The position numbers were made by a program, and so were the translations under genes. 57,204 bases of DNA from assembly GCA_018241405.1 (NCBI GenBank), contig JAFEDY010000031.1:1-57204 (forward strand), read 5' to 3'. The notes beneath the pieces were generated by a model that ran no database searches, was not told the DNA's origin, and saw only the letters and a list, made by a program, of their open reading frames with translations. Shown here one piece after another: positions 41,589 through 51,678 of the stretch. Numbering within the stretch: position 1 is the first letter of the stretch; every line of letters starts with the position of its first letter. The stretch comes from Pseudomonadota bacterium. Lineage in GTDB: Bacteria > Pseudomonadota > Gammaproteobacteria > Burkholderiales > Burkholderiaceae_C.

Positions 41589-43025
41589 TCAGTTGTCCTT
41601 CTTCTCTTCCTTGCGCTCGGTCAGCGTCTTGCTGGCGACCACGGTCTTGCCCTTGAGCTGGTTCAGCGCCTGCACCAGCTGGAAGTCCTTGTCGGAGCCG
41701 AACTCGGGCAGCTTGCGCTCGGCGATCGGTTTCTTGGCCTCTTCCTCCAGGCGTTTCTTGGCTTCCTCGCGGGCCTTTTCGCGCGCTGCGTCCTTGACCT
41801 CCTCGCCCTGGCCACTGGTCAGGTGCTTTTCCAGGTCGGCCTCGCGCATGCGCAGCGAGGCGTAGAGGTCGCCCTCGGCCGTCTCGTCGAGCATCACGTC
41901 GGGCACGATGCCCTTGGCCTGGATGGACTTCCCGCTGGGCGTGTAGTAGCGCGCCGTGGTCAGCTTGATGCCGGTGTCCGGGCCCAGCGGGCGCACCGTC
42001 TGCACCGAGCCCTTGCCGAAGGTCTGGCTGCCCATGATGGTGGCGCGCTTGTTGTCCTGCAGTGCGCCGGCGACGATCTCGCTGGCCGAGGCCGAGCCCT
42101 CGTTGACGAGCACCACCAGGGGCACGTTCTTGATGGCTGCCGGCAGACGCTTGAGCGGGTCGCCGCCGCCGCGGCGCTGGTAGAACTCCGGCGCGGCCTT
42201 GAACGTGGCCTTGCTCTCCGCCAGTTGGCCGTTGGTGGTGACCACGGTTACGTTCTCTGGCAGGAAGGCGGCGGACACGGCCACGGCGGCATCGAGCAGG
42301 CCGCCCGGGTCGTTGCGCAGGTCCAGCACCAGGCCCTTGAGGCGCGGATCCTGCTTGTAGATCTCTTCCATCTTGCGCACGAAATCGTCCACCGTGCGCT
42401 CCTGGAACTGCGACAGGCGGATCCAGGCGTAGCCGGGCTCGATCACCTTGGCCTTGACGGACTGGGTCTTGATCTCCTCGCGCGTGATGGTCACGGGGAA
42501 GCTGCGGCTTTCGTCCTTGCGGAAGATGGTCAGCGTGACCTTGGTGCTGGGCTCGCCGCGCATGCGCTTGACGGCCTCGTTGAGCGTGAGGCCCTTGACG
42601 GCCGTGTCGTCTATTTTTGTGATCAGGTCGTTGGTCTTGAGGCCGGCACGGTCGGCGGGCGAGCCCTCGATGGGCGAGACGATCTTGATCAGGCCGTCTT
42701 CTTGCGTGATCTCTATGCCTACGCCGACAAAGCGGCCCGTCGTGCCCTCGCGGAATTCCTTGAAGGACTTCTTGTCGAAATACTGCGAATGCGGGTCCAG
42801 GCTGGAAACCATTCCCGCAATGGCGTCGGTAATGAGCTTCTTGTCATCGACCGGCTCCACATAGTCGGTCTTGATCAGGCCGAATACGGCCGACAGCTGC
42901 TGGATCTCCTCCAGCGGCAGCGGCGTCATTGCGCCGCGCGCCACGGTCTGCAGGGACACCGTGGTGAGAGCCCCGGCCATGACGCCTACCGATATCCATC
43001 CCGCAACTTTCAGTTTGTGGCCCAT
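41589..43025 (-). CDS. ctpA: S41-family C-terminal processing peptidase
   Basis: 478-residue periplasmic serine protease anchored by an N-terminal hydrophobic segment (WISVGVMAGALTTVSL). A PDZ domain spans about residues 95-170 (FVGVGIEITQEDGLIKIVSP, GSPADRAGLK), then the S41 catalytic domain with the Ser in NEGSASASEIVAGAL and Lys in FGKGSVQTVRPL. The C-terminus is a long charged helix (AREKAREEAKKRLEEEAKK). Such Ctp proteases trim envelope proteins and peptidoglycan hydrolases. It lies 94 bp downstream of gpmA, likely with its own promoter. Confidence 0.94.
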   Translation of the reverse strand: MGHKLKVAGWISVGVMAGALTTVSLQTVARGAMTPLPLEEIQQLSAVFGLIKTDYVEPVDDKKLITDAIAGMVSSLDPHSQYFDKKSFKEFREGTTGRFVGVGIEITQEDGLIKIVSPIEGSPADRAGLKTNDLITKIDDTAVKGLTLNEAVKRMRGEPSTKVTLTIFRKDESRSFPVTITREEIKTQSVKAKVIEPGYAWIRLSQFQERTVDDFVRKMEEIYKQDPRLKGLVLDLRNDPGGLLDAAVAVSAAFLPENVTVVTTNGQLAESKATFKAAPEFYQRRGGGDPLKRLPAAIKNVPLVVLVNEGSASASEIVAGALQDNKRATIMGSQTFGKGSVQTVRPLGPDTGIKLTTARYYTPSGKSIQAKGIVPDVMLDETAEGDLYASLRMREADLEKHLTSGQGEEVKDAAREKAREEAKKRLEEEAKKPIAERKLPEFGSDKDFQLVQALNQLKGKTVVASKTLTERKEEKKDN

Positions 43026-43119
43026 AAATCACCCTTTACCGCTTCGAACCAATATACACCTTGGAAGGGCGTACCCCTGGTCAGTTCCCGTTGTTTTGCC
43101 TATTTTTTAAGCTCCGAGA

Positions 43120-43863
43120 TCAACCCTTGCCCTGGGCCGCTACCGCCGCAGCGGCGCGGGCCGCGGCCTCGGCGTCGCCCAGGTAGTAGCTGCGCAGGGG
43201 CTTCAGGTCGGCATCCAGCTCATACACCAGCGGAATGCCGTTGGGGATGTTCAGGCCCACGATGTCCTGGTCGGAGATGCCATCCAGGTACTTGACCAGC
43301 GCGCGGATGGAGTTGCCGTGCGCCGCGACCAGTACGCGCTTGCCCGAGCGGATGGCCGGTGCAATGCTCTCGTTCCAGTAGGGCAGCACGCGCGCCACGG
43401 TGTCCTTGAGGCACTCGGTCAACGGCACCTGCCCGGGCGCCAGGGCGGCGTAGCGCAGGTCGCCGCGCTCGCTGCGCGGGTCGTTGCTCGCCAGGGCCGG
43501 CGGCGGCGTGTCGTAGCTGCGGCGCCAGACCAGCACCTGCGCATCGCCGTACTGCTTGGCCGTCTCCGCCTTGTTCAGACCCTGCAGCGCGCCGTAGTGG
43601 CGCTCGTTCAGGCGCCAGCTGTGCTCCACCGGCAGCCAGGTGCGATCCATTTCGTCCAGACAGTGCCACAGCGTGCGCGTGGCGCGCTTCAGGACGCTGG
43701 TGTAGGCCAGGTCGAACTCGTAGCCCTCGGCCCTGAGCAGGCGGCCCGCGCTCTTGGCTTGCTCGACGCCCGTGGGGGTCAGATCCACGTCGGTCCAGCC
43801 GGTGAAGCGGTTTTCCAGATTCCACGTGGATTCGCCGTGGCGGATCAGAACGAGTTTGTGCAT
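43120..43863 (-). CDS. gpmA: 2,3-bisphosphoglycerate-dependent phosphoglycerate mutase
   Basis: 247-residue glycolytic enzyme interconverting 3- and 2-phosphoglycerate. The phosphohistidine motif [10 protein letters not shown] is at the N-terminus; [15 protein letters not shown] and [15 protein letters not shown] carry the other catalytic residues. Length matches the cofactor-dependent family. It diverges from the rhodanese gene, and a 51-bp inverted-repeat region lies between them. Confidence 0.96.
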   Translation of the reverse strand: MHKLVLIRHGESTWNLENRFTGWTDVDLTPTGVEQAKSAGRLLRAEGYEFDLAYTSVLKRATRTLWHCLDEMDRTWLPVEHSWRLNERHYGALQGLNKAETAKQYGDAQVLVWRRSYDTPPPALASNDPRSERGDLRYAALAPGQVPLTECLKDTVARVLPYWNESIAPAIRSGKRVLVAAHGNSIRALVKYLDGISDQDIVGLNIPNGIPLVYELDADLKPLRSYYLGDAEAAARAAAAVAAQGKG

Positions 43864-43874
43864 GGTGTCCCTAG

Positions 43875-43925
43875 GGCGTTCAGGTCAAAACCTGCCATTT
43901 TAGAATCACGGGCTTTGTGAACGCC
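43875..43925. promoter_or_regulatory. Inverted repeat between divergent gpmA and rhodanese genes
   Basis: GGCGTTCA (43875-43882) and TGAACGCC (43918-43925) are perfectly complementary, with AGGTCAAAACCT and a -10-like TAGAAT (43901-43906) between. The arms flank the divergent promoter region and could be a regulator site or mRNA structure. Confidence 0.4.
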
Positions 43926-43936
43926 TAAGGACCTCC

Positions 43937-44344
43937 GTGAACTTCATCATCGACAACTGGTATCTGTTCCTCCTCGCGCTGGCCTCGGGCGTCTTGCTGC
44001 TGATGTCCGTGCTCAAGGGCGGGGGGCCCGGCGCGCTGAGCGCAGCCCAGGCCGTGCAGCTCATCAACCGTGAAAAAGCGGTTGTCATCGACGTCTGCGA
44101 GCCTGACGAATTTGCCGCCGGTCATGTGGGTGGCGCCAAGAATATTCCCCTGGGCCAGCTGCAGGAGCGCCTGCCCCAGGTGGCCAAGAACAAGGCCGTG
44201 CCGCTCATCTTGGTGTGCGCCAAGGGCGCGCGTGCCTCGCGTGCCGTGGGCATCGCCAAGGGCCTGGGCTACGACAAGGCGCAGGCCCTGGCCGGCGGCC
44301 TGGGCGCCTGGCGCGAGGCCAGCATGCCGGTTGAAAAGTCCTGA
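43937..44344 (+). CDS. Membrane-anchored rhodanese-domain protein
   Basis: 135-residue protein with one N-terminal transmembrane helix (about residues 8-24, WYLFLLALASGVLLLMSV) and a rhodanese domain with the active-site Cys94 in LVCAKGARASRA. It probably transfers sulfur or reacts with thiols at the inner membrane. It uses GTG at 43937. It heads a rhodanese-grxC-secB-gpsA run, the usual order in beta- and gammaproteobacteria (YibN-GrxC-SecB-GpsA). Confidence 0.93.
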   Translation: MNFIIDNWYLFLLALASGVLLLMSVLKGGGPGALSAAQAVQLINREKAVVIDVCEPDEFAAGHVGGAKNIPLGQLQERLPQVAKNKAVPLILVCAKGARASRAVGIAKGLGYDKAQALAGGLGAWREASMPVEKS

Positions 44345-44393
44345 ACGGACGTTATCTGTACTCTTGTTTCCACTATTTTTCTGAAAGATTGCC

Positions 44394-44651
44394 GTGCAAG
44401 CCGTGACGATGTACACCACCGCCGTCTGTCCCTACTGCATTCGCGCCAAGCAGCTGCTCAAATCCAAGGGCGTGGAGCAGATCGAGGAGATCCGCGTGGA
44501 CTCCGACCCGGCCGCGCGCCAGCACATGATGGAGATCACCGGCCGGCGCACCGTGCCGCAGATCTTCATTGGCGAGACCCATGTGGGCGGGTTTGATGAC
44601 CTTGCAGCGCTCGATGGCCGCGGCGGCCTGATGCTCCTGCTGGGCGCATGA
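44394..44651 (+). CDS. grxC: Glutaredoxin 3
   Basis: 85-residue glutathione-dependent disulfide reductase with the dithiol active site CPYC (residues 12-15), the cis-proline TVPQIFIG and the glutathione-contacting GGFDDL motif. It starts with GTG at 44394. Same order (rhodanese, grxC, secB) as in many proteobacteria. Confidence 0.96.
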   Translation: MQAVTMYTTAVCPYCIRAKQLLKSKGVEQIEEIRVDSDPAARQHMMEITGRRTVPQIFIGETHVGGFDDLAALDGRGGLMLLLGA

Positions 44652-44748
44652 CTGCACCCATCAAGGCTGCATAATGCAGCCCCAAGTGGCCCGCTGCGGG
44701 AGCGTTTCCCGGGCGGGCTTTGTTTTGACCGAAAGACCGAAGATCACC

Positions 44749-45204
44749 ATGGCCACCGAAGACACCCCCGTGTTCCAGATTCAGCGCGTGTACCTCAAGG
44801 ACCTGTCGCTGGAGCAGCCCAATTCCCCCGCCATCCTGCTGGAGCAGGAGCAGCCCAGCGTGGACATCCAGCTCGGCGTGCAGGCCACGCCCGTGGCCGA
44901 AGGCATCTTCGAAGTCGCCGTGACGGCCACCGTGCAGACCAAGATCAAGGACAAGACCGTGTTCCTGGTCGAGGCCAAGCAGGCCGGCATCTTCGAGATC
45001 CGCAACGTGCCCGAGGAGCAGATGGGCGCCATCGTCGGCATCGCCTGCCCGCAGATCGTCTACCCCTACCTGCGCGCCAGCGTGGCCGACACCATCACGC
45101 GCGCGGGCTTCCCGCCCGTGCACCTGGCCGAAATCAATTTCCAGGCCATGTACGAGCAGCAGCAGGCCGCCGCGGCCGAGGCCGGCAACGGCGCCACGCA
45201 GTAA
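44749..45204 (+). CDS. secB: Protein-export chaperone SecB
   Basis: 151-residue tetrameric chaperone that keeps exported precursors unfolded for SecA. Family stretches include [49 protein letters not shown] and [17 protein letters not shown] chose the ATG at 44749 (MATEDTPVF), standard length, over the longer in-frame extension upstream. Confidence 0.97.
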   Translation: MATEDTPVFQIQRVYLKDLSLEQPNSPAILLEQEQPSVDIQLGVQATPVAEGIFEVAVTATVQTKIKDKTVFLVEAKQAGIFEIRNVPEEQMGAIVGIACPQIVYPYLRASVADTITRAGFPPVHLAEINFQAMYEQQQAAAAEAGNGATQ

Positions 45205-45269
45205 ATCTGTGCATCCGGCGTTTGAAGGCATTCAGGCCTTCAACGCCCGTGTGGCAAGCGCAGCAAGCT

Positions 45270-46262
45270 ATGAAAATCGTAGTCCTCGGCGCCGGCGCCT
45301 GGGGCACGGCCCTGGCCACGAGTGGTGCCACGCACGCGGCCGGCCATGAGGTGACCCTGTGGGCGCGCGATGCGCAACAGGCCGCGGCCATGCAGGCGGC
45401 GCGCAGCAACCCGCGTTACCTGCCCGGGCTGGCGTTTCCGCCCGGCCTGCGGGTGCTGGCGGGCGACGCCCGGGCGCTGGCCGACCAGGCGGAGCTCATC
45501 ATCATCGGCACGCCCATGGCGGCGCTGCGCGGCATGCTAGAGCTGCTGCGCGGCTCGGGCGCGCCCATCGCCTGGCTGTGCAAGGGTTTCGAGGCCGGCT
45601 CCGGCCTCATGGCCCACGAGGTCTGCGCCGAGGTGGCGCCCGAGCTGGCCAGCGGCGCCTTCAGCGGGCCCAGCTTTGCCCAGGAGGTGGCGCGCGGCCA
45701 GCCCACGGCCCTGGTGGCCGCCAGCCGCCATGCCCGCGTGCGTGAGGCGCTGGTGGCGGCCTTCCATGGCCCGGCGCTGCGCGTCTATGCCAGCGATGAC
45801 ATCGTGGGCGTGGAGGTCGGCGGTGCCGTCAAGAACGTGCTGGCCATCGCCACCGGCCTGTGCGACGGCCTGCATCTGGGCCTGAACGCACGCGCCGCCC
45901 TGATTACGCGCGGCCTGGCCGAAATGACCCGCCTGGGCCTGGCCCTGGGCGCGCGCCAGGACACCTTCATGGGCCTGTCGGGCCTGGGCGACCTGGTGCT
46001 CACGGCCACGGGCGACCTCTCGCGCAACCGCCGCGTGGGCCTGCTGCTGGCCGAGGGCAAGCGCCTGCAGCAGGCGGTCGATTCCCTGGGCCATGTGGCC
46101 GAGGGCGTGTACAGCGCCCGCACCGTGGTGCAGCGCGCACGCGCGGCGGGCGTGGAGATGCCCATCGCCGAATGCGTGCTGGCCCTGCTCGACGGCCGGC
46201 TGCACGCGCAGGACGCCGTGGGCCGGCTGATGGAGCGCGGGCCCACGGTAGAGCGGCATTGA
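45270..46262 (+). CDS. gpsA: NAD(P)-dependent glycerol-3-phosphate dehydrogenase
   Basis: 330-residue enzyme making sn-glycerol 3-phosphate for phospholipid synthesis from dihydroxyacetone phosphate. The NAD(P) motif is [13 protein letters not shown]; the catalytic region has [20 protein letters not shown] with the essential lysine, and [20 protein letters not shown] follows. It follows secB by 65 bp. It converges on the MocR gene with only one base between stops. Confidence 0.95.
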   Translation: MKIVVLGAGAWGTALATSGATHAAGHEVTLWARDAQQAAAMQAARSNPRYLPGLAFPPGLRVLAGDARALADQAELIIIGTPMAALRGMLELLRGSGAPIAWLCKGFEAGSGLMAHEVCAEVAPELASGAFSGPSFAQEVARGQPTALVAASRHARVREALVAAFHGPALRVYASDDIVGVEVGGAVKNVLAIATGLCDGLHLGLNARAALITRGLAEMTRLGLALGARQDTFMGLSGLGDLVLTATGDLSRNRRVGLLLAEGKRLQQAVDSLGHVAEGVYSARTVVQRARAAGVEMPIAECVLALLDGRLHAQDAVGRLMERGPTVERH

Positions 46263-46263
46263 G

Positions 46264-47742
46264 TCAGCCCAGGTGCGGCTCGATCACGTCCGCCAGCAGG
46301 CCGAAGCGGTGGCGGATTTCCTCCTCGGTCACGGCGCCGTAGCCCAGTACCAGCCCCGGCGCCGGGTCGGGCCGCAGCGAATACAGCGACAGCGGCCGCG
46401 TCAGCACCCCCGCCGCCAATGCCTCGCGGGTGATGGCCGCGTCATCGGTGCCCGGCGGCAGGCCCAGCACCAGGTGCAGCCCGGCGTCGCTGCCTAGCAC
46501 GGACAGGGCGCCGCCCATGCGGCGCGCTATCTCGTCGATGAGCACGCGACGGCGCTCACCGTAGACCTGGCGCATGCGGCGGATGTGGCTCACGTAGTGG
46601 CCCTGCCGCATGAACTGCGCCAGCACGACCTGCTGCATGGTCTGGCCCTCGCGGAACAGCTCGCTGAGCGCGCGGGCAAAGCTCTCGACCAGGTCGCGCG
46701 GCAGCACCAGGTAGGCCAGGCGCAGCGAGGGGAACATAGTCTTGGAGAAGGTGCCCAGGTAGATCACCCGGCCGTGCTCGTCCAGCCCCTGCAGCGCGGA
46801 CAGCGGGCGCGATGTGAAACGGAATTCGCTGTCGTAGTCATCCTCGACGATCCAGACCCGGTGGGCCGCCGCATAGTCCAGCAACTGGCGGCGCCGGCCA
46901 TGCCCCATCAGTACGCCGCTGGGGTACTGGTGCGAGGGGGACGTGAACATCAGCCGCGGCGGCGTCTGCAGCTGCTGCGGGGTGGGCGCCAGCCCCTCGC
47001 CGTCCAGCGCGACCGGCTGCAGTTGCAGGCCGGCCATGCGGAACACGCTGCGCGCGCCCCAGTAGCCGGGGTCTTCCAGCCAGGCGGTGTCACCCGGATC
47101 GGCGAGCAGATGCGCGATCAGGTGCAGCGCCTGCTGGGCGCCGCTGGTGATGAGGATCTGCTCGGCAGCACACGCCACGCCCCGCGTGCCCTGCAGGTGC
47201 TCGGCGATGGCCTCGCGCAGCAGGGGATGGCCCGCGCCGGTCGCATAGCTCAGTTGCGGCGCGGCCACCTCGCGCCAGGCCCTGGCCTGGAGCCGGCTCC
47301 AGACGGCGGCGGGAAACAGCCGCAGCTCGGGCACGCCCGGCGCGAAGGCACCCCACTGGACGGCGCTGGCACGTGCTCCGCCCACGATGGCGCGCCCGCG
47401 CCGGGACAGCGGCGTGCCGCGGCGCCGCATGGGCGGCGGCGGCGGGTCTGCGAAGGCGGGCGCCATCTCGGCGACGTAGGTGCCGCGCCCCACGCCGGCC
47501 TGCAGCAGCCCCTCCAGCGCCAGTTGCTCGTACACCTGCACGACGGTGTTGCGCGCAATGCCCAGCGTCTGCGCCAGCTCGCGCGTGGGCGGCAGCCGCG
47601 ACCTGGCGGGCAGGACTGCGCGCAGGATGCCGTCCTTGACGATGCGGTAGAGCTGGCGGTGGTGGTACTCGCCGCCGCGCTGGAACTGCTGGACGACGAA
47701 ATCGGGCAGCGTGGCATGGGCGCTGCGGCGAATTGGTTCCAT
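46264..47742 (-). CDS. MocR-family transcriptional regulator (GntR HTH plus aminotransferase domain)
   Basis: 492-residue regulator: an N-terminal GntR winged helix-turn-helix (about residues 18-85; SRLPPTRELAQTLGIARNTV) joined by a linker to a class I aminotransferase-like domain with the PLP lysine in GTFSKTMFPSLRLAYLVLP. This is the GabR/MocR architecture; GabR senses GABA and PLP and activates gabTD. It diverges from gabT, so GABA or a related amine is the likely effector. I chose the ATG at 47742 (MEPIRRSAH). Confidence 0.93.
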   Translation of the reverse strand: MEPIRRSAHATLPDFVVQQFQRGGEYHHRQLYRIVKDGILRAVLPARSRLPPTRELAQTLGIARNTVVQVYEQLALEGLLQAGVGRGTYVAEMAPAFADPPPPPMRRRGTPLSRRGRAIVGGARASAVQWGAFAPGVPELRLFPAAVWSRLQARAWREVAAPQLSYATGAGHPLLREAIAEHLQGTRGVACAAEQILITSGAQQALHLIAHLLADPGDTAWLEDPGYWGARSVFRMAGLQLQPVALDGEGLAPTPQQLQTPPRLMFTSPSHQYPSGVLMGHGRRRQLLDYAAAHRVWIVEDDYDSEFRFTSRPLSALQGLDEHGRVIYLGTFSKTMFPSLRLAYLVLPRDLVESFARALSELFREGQTMQQVVLAQFMRQGHYVSHIRRMRQVYGERRRVLIDEIARRMGGALSVLGSDAGLHLVLGLPPGTDDAAITREALAAGVLTRPLSLYSLRPDPAPGLVLGYGAVTEEEIRHRFGLLADVIEPHLG

Positions 47743-47763
47743 TTTATTTTCCGTATTTGGTTC
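47733..47763. promoter_or_regulatory. Direct repeats TTGGTTC at the MocR/gabT divergent promoter
   Basis: TTGGTTC occurs at 47733-47739 and 47757-47763, 24 bp apart, in the same orientation, spanning the mocR start. MocR/GabR proteins bind direct repeats, so this is a candidate operator. The first copy lies just inside the coding sequence. Confidence 0.4.
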
Positions 47764-47845
47764 TTTTGTTGGGATCAATGTATTCCTAGACTTGCCCGTA
47801 TGTCCAGTGATGGCGGGCGCGAGACGCCTGCCCCCAACGCACACC

Positions 47846-49144
47846 ATGAACACCTCTCTTGCCGCAGACGCCCGCCACCAGGCGGCCAATCAGGCCATCG
47901 ACGCCCGCCGCATCGCCGCCACGCCGCGCGGCGTGGCCATCGGATTTCCCTTCTACGCCGAGCGCGCCGAGAACGCCGAGCTCTGGGATGTGGAGGGCCG
48001 GCGCTACATCGATTTCGGCTCGGGTATTGCCGTGCTCAACACCGGCCACCGGCATCCGCGCGTGGTGCAGGCTGTGCGCGAGCAGCTCGGCCGCTTCACC
48101 CACACCGCCTACCAGGTGGTGCCGTATGAGAGCGTGGTTTCGCTGGCCGAGCGGTTGAACGCCCTCACGCCCGGCAGGCACGCCAAGAAGACTGCCTTCT
48201 TCACGACGGGCGCCGAGGCGGTGGAGAACGCGATCAAGATCGCCCGCGCCGCCACGCGCCGCCCCGGCGTGATTGCGCTGACGGGCGCCTTCCACGGCCG
48301 CACCTACCTGGGCATGGCACTGACCGGCAAGGTCGTGCCGTACAAGACCGGCTTCGGCCCCTTCCCGGGCAGCATCTACCACGTGCCTGCGCCCGTGGCG
48401 CTGCACGGGGTGAGCGTGGCGCAGTCGCTGGCCGCACTGGACAAGCTGTTCAAGGCCGACATCGACCCCGAGCAGGTCGCGGCCATCATCCTGGAGCCTG
48501 TGCAGGGCGAAGGCGGCTTCTATGTGCAGCCGCCCGAATTCATGCGTGCGGTGCGCGAGATCTGCGACCGCCACGGCATCGTGATGATCGCCGACGAGAT
48601 CCAGACCGGCTTCGGCCGCACCGGCAAGCTGTTCGCCATGGAGCACTACGACGTGCTGCCCGACCTGATGACGGTGGCCAAGAGCCTGGCCGGCGGCCTG
48701 CCGCTGTCCGGCGTGGTGGGCCGCGCCGAGCTCATGGACGCGCCGCTGCCCGGCGGCCTGGGCGGCACCTACGCGGCCAACGCGCTGGCGGTCGCCGCCG
48801 CGCATGCGGTGCTCGACGTGATGGAGGAGGAGCGCCTGCCCGAGCGCGCCGCGCAGCTCGGCCGGCGCCTGACAGCGCGGCTCGAGGGCCTGCGCGCCGC
48901 CGTGCCGCAGATCGCCGACATCCGCGGCCTGGGTGCGATGGTGGCCGTGGAATTCAACGGCGCCGACGGCAAGCCCGACGCCGAGTTCACGCGCCAGGTA
49001 CAGGCCCGCGCACGCGACGCCGGCCTGCTGCTGCTGACCTGCGGCATCCATGCCAATGTGATCCGCTTCCTGTTCCCGCTGACCATCGAGGACGCCCTCC
49101 TCGACGAAGGCCTGGATATCCTGGCCGCGGCACTGCGCGGTTGA
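47846..49144 (+). CDS. gabT: 4-aminobutyrate aminotransferase
   Basis: 432-residue class III PLP aminotransferase converting GABA and 2-oxoglutarate to succinate semialdehyde and glutamate. Seen are [66 protein letters not shown] and the PLP lysine in [17 protein letters not shown]. Paralogues acting on other omega-amines look alike; adjacency to a succinate-semialdehyde dehydrogenase gene supports GABA. I chose the ATG at 47846. The gap to gabD holds repeat copy 7. Confidence 0.92.
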   Translation: MNTSLAADARHQAANQAIDARRIAATPRGVAIGFPFYAERAENAELWDVEGRRYIDFGSGIAVLNTGHRHPRVVQAVREQLGRFTHTAYQVVPYESVVSLAERLNALTPGRHAKKTAFFTTGAEAVENAIKIARAATRRPGVIALTGAFHGRTYLGMALTGKVVPYKTGFGPFPGSIYHVPAPVALHGVSVAQSLAALDKLFKADIDPEQVAAIILEPVQGEGGFYVQPPEFMRAVREICDRHGIVMIADEIQTGFGRTGKLFAMEHYDVLPDLMTVAKSLAGGLPLSGVVGRAELMDAPLPGGLGGTYAANALAVAAAHAVLDVMEEERLPERAAQLGRRLTARLEGLRAAVPQIADIRGLGAMVAVEFNGADGKPDAEFTRQVQARARDAGLLLLTCGIHANVIRFLFPLTIEDALLDEGLDILAAALRG

Positions 49145-49151
49145 CTCTGCT

Positions 49152-49248
49152 AACAAAAATGTAGCTGCCTGCGTTTTTCAGATCTCGTTTTCAACCTAGA
49201 AACATTCAAAACATAGGACAGGCAAGCGTTGGCAGCTCACATTTTTTC
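49152..49248 (+). repeat. Dispersed hairpin repeat, copy 7, split by an insert
   Basis: The left arm AAAATGTAGCTGCCTGCG (from about 49156) and the right arm CAAGCGTTGGCAGCTCACA (ending about 49241) resemble the other copies, but some 50 bases rather than the usual 6-12 separate them. GAGCTGCCAACGC on the minus strand can still pair partly with GTAGCTGCCTGCG's complement, so an extended hairpin remains possible. It lies between gabT and gabD. Confidence 0.55.
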
Positions 49249-49261
49249 ACCGATCCATTCC

Positions 49262-50725
49262 ATGTCCCTGCAGCTGAACGACCCCACGCTCCTGTGCCAG
49301 CACGCTTTTGTGGCTGGCGCATGGACCCACGCCGACACAGGCGCCACCGTCGCCGTACACAACCCTGCCACGGGCGAGCAGATCGGCGCGGTGCCCCTGT
49401 GCGGTGCGGCCGAGACCCGCCGCGCCATCGAGGCCGCCGAAGCCGCCCGCCACGGCTGGGCCCGGCGCCCCGCCAAGGAGCGCAGCGCCGTGCTGCGCCG
49501 CCTGAACGACTTGATGCTGGCCAACCAGGACGACCTGGCCCTGATCATGACCAGCGAGCAGGGCAAGCCCCTGGCCGAGGCCAGGGGCGAGATCGCCTAC
49601 GCCGCCTCCTTCATCGAATGGTTTGCCGAGGAAGCGCGCCGCGTCTACGGCGACACCATTCCCGCGCCGCAATCTGACCGCCGCATCCTGGCCATCAAGC
49701 AGCCCATAGGCGTCACCGCCGCCATCACGCCGTGGAACTTTCCCACCGCCATGCTCACGCGCAAGGCCGGGCCGGCGCTGGCCGCGGGCTGCTCCATGGT
49801 GGTCAAGCCTGCCACGCAGACGCCGTTGTCGGCGCTGGCCTTCGCGCTGCTGGCCGAACGTGCGGGCCTGCCCAAGGGGCTGCTGTCGGTGCTCCCCGGA
49901 TCGGCCGCGCAGATCGGCGGCGAGATGACGGCCAACACGCTGGTGCGCAAGCTCAGCTTCACCGGTTCCACCGAGGTCGGCCGCACGCTGATGCGCCAGT
50001 CGGCCGACACGGTCAAGAAGCTCTCGCTGGAGCTGGGCGGCAACGCGCCCTTCATCGTCTTCGACGACGCCGACCTGGACGCCGCGGTCGAGGGCGCCAT
50101 GGTCTCCAAGTACCGCAACACCGGGCAGACCTGCGTGTGCGCCAACCGCCTCTATGTGCAGCGCGGCGTGCTCGACGCCTTCACCGCCAAGCTGGTCGCG
50201 CGGGTCAACGCCCTCAAGGTGGGCAACGGTGTGGAGCCCGGCGTCACCCAGGGCCCGCTGATTGACGCCAAGGCGGTGGCCAAGATCGAGGAGCATGTGG
50301 CCGACGCGCTGGCCAAGGGGGGCAGGGTGCTCACCGGCGGCAGGCGCCACGCGCTGGGCGGCCAGTTCTTCGAGCCCACCGTGGTGACCGGCGCCACCGC
50401 CGACATGCTGGTGGCGCACGAGGAGACCTTCGGCCCGCTGGCCCCCATCTTTGCCTTCGACACCGAGGCCGAGGCCATTGCACAGGCCAACGCCACCGAG
50501 TTCGGACTGGCCGCGTACTTCTACAGCCGCGACATCGGCCGCATCATGCGCGTGGCAGAGCAGATCGACGCGGGCATGGTCGGCGTCAACACCGGCCTGA
50601 TCTCCACCGCCGAGGCGCCGTTCGGCGGCGTCAAGCAGTCCGGCCTGGGCCGCGAGGGCTCAAAATACGGGCTGGAAGAGTTCCTGGAAATCAAGTATCT
50701 CTGCCTCGCGGGGCTGGACACATGA
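49262..50725 (+). CDS. gabD: Succinate-semialdehyde dehydrogenase
   Basis: 487-residue NAD(P)-dependent aldehyde dehydrogenase. Catalytic motifs are [16 protein letters not shown] (general base Glu) and [15 protein letters not shown] (nucleophile Cys); the NAD region has [12 protein letters not shown] and [27 protein letters not shown] and [20 protein letters not shown] are typical of GabD. I chose the ATG at 49262 over a TTG at 49229 inside the repeat. Its last codons overlap the next gene by 4 bp (ATGA). Confidence 0.93.
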   Translation: MSLQLNDPTLLCQHAFVAGAWTHADTGATVAVHNPATGEQIGAVPLCGAAETRRAIEAAEAARHGWARRPAKERSAVLRRLNDLMLANQDDLALIMTSEQGKPLAEARGEIAYAASFIEWFAEEARRVYGDTIPAPQSDRRILAIKQPIGVTAAITPWNFPTAMLTRKAGPALAAGCSMVVKPATQTPLSALAFALLAERAGLPKGLLSVLPGSAAQIGGEMTANTLVRKLSFTGSTEVGRTLMRQSADTVKKLSLELGGNAPFIVFDDADLDAAVEGAMVSKYRNTGQTCVCANRLYVQRGVLDAFTAKLVARVNALKVGNGVEPGVTQGPLIDAKAVAKIEEHVADALAKGGRVLTGGRRHALGGQFFEPTVVTGATADMLVAHEETFGPLAPIFAFDTEAEAIAQANATEFGLAAYFYSRDIGRIMRVAEQIDAGMVGVNTGLISTAEAPFGGVKQSGLGREGSKYGLEEFLEIKYLCLAGLDT

Positions 50726-51594
50726 GCGGCGACACCCATTTCGGCATTGCCGGCGTGCAGATGCAGGTCTCGGCGTTCGAGAGCAACGTGGACCGCATGG
50801 CCGCCTACCTGCGTCATATTCGCATGCGCTTCCCCTGGGTGCGCATGGTGCTGTTCTCCGAGCTGGCCGCGCTCGGCCCCAAGCACGACCGGGCAGAACC
50901 GCTGCCCGGCCCCACCGAGGCGCGCCTGTGCGAGCTGGCGCGCGAGACCGGCCTGTGGCTGATTCCCGGCTCGCTGTTCGAGAGCGTGGCCGGCCCCGAG
51001 GGCGTCGTGATCTACAACACCACGCCGGTCATCAACCCCGAGGGCGAGGTCGTCACGCGCTTTCGCAAACTGTTTCCGTTCCGCCCCTACGAGCGCGATG
51101 TGGCCGGCGGCACCGGGTTCTGCGTCTTCGACGTGCCCGGCGCGGGCCGCTTCGGCGTGTCTATCTGCTACGACATGTGGTTTCCCGAGACCACACGCAC
51201 GCTGGCGGCCATGGGCGCCGAGGTGATCCTGCACCCGACGATGACCGACACCATCGACCGCGACGTGGAGCTGGCCATCGCCCGCGCCTCGGCCGCGACC
51301 AACCAGGTCTACTTCTTCGATGTCAACGGCGTGGAGCATGGCGGGGTGGGGCGCTCGATCATCGTGGACCCTTCGGGCTATGTGCTGCACCAGGCCGAGG
51401 GCAGCCCCGAGATCATGGCCATCGACGTCGATTTCGCCAAGGTGCGGCGCGAGCGCGAGCGCGGGCTGCGCAGCAACCTGGGGCAGCCGCTCAAGAGTTT
51501 CCGCGACCGCGACTGCGACTTTTCCGTCTACCGCAGGGGTAGCCCCGATTTCCCTTATCTGCACACCCTGGGAGCATTGACCAAGCCGAACTGA
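50722..51594 (+). CDS. Carbon-nitrogen hydrolase (nitrilase superfamily amidase)
   Basis: 290-residue hydrolase with the Glu-Lys-Cys triad of the nitrilase fold: Glu in VLFSELAAL, Lys in [11 protein letters not shown] and Cys149 in [11 protein letters not shown]. It resembles amidases and N-carbamoyl amine hydrolases rather than true nitrilases, but the exact substrate cannot be read. Translation is coupled to gabD by an ATGA overlap, which ties amide hydrolysis to the GABA shunt. It would release an amine or ammonia from an amide. Confidence 0.85.
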   Translation: MSGDTHFGIAGVQMQVSAFESNVDRMAAYLRHIRMRFPWVRMVLFSELAALGPKHDRAEPLPGPTEARLCELARETGLWLIPGSLFESVAGPEGVVIYNTTPVINPEGEVVTRFRKLFPFRPYERDVAGGTGFCVFDVPGAGRFGVSICYDMWFPETTRTLAAMGAEVILHPTMTDTIDRDVELAIARASAATNQVYFFDVNGVEHGGVGRSIIVDPSGYVLHQAEGSPEIMAIDVDFAKVRRERERGLRSNLGQPLKSFRDRDCDFSVYRRGSPDFPYLHTLGALTKPN

Positions 51595-51678
51595 CCTGGA
51601 CCCCTGCGCTGTGATCGCACTTTGAAACCATAAAAAAACCGGACGCAGACCCCCGATCCGGCAACTCTGGAGACAAAC

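Noticed and set aside
51639..51661. CCGGA/TCCGG hairpin next to a run of seven A before the decarboxylase, a possible minus-strand terminator
   Set aside because: Only a 5-bp stem with a long loop, and no minus-strand gene that it could end.
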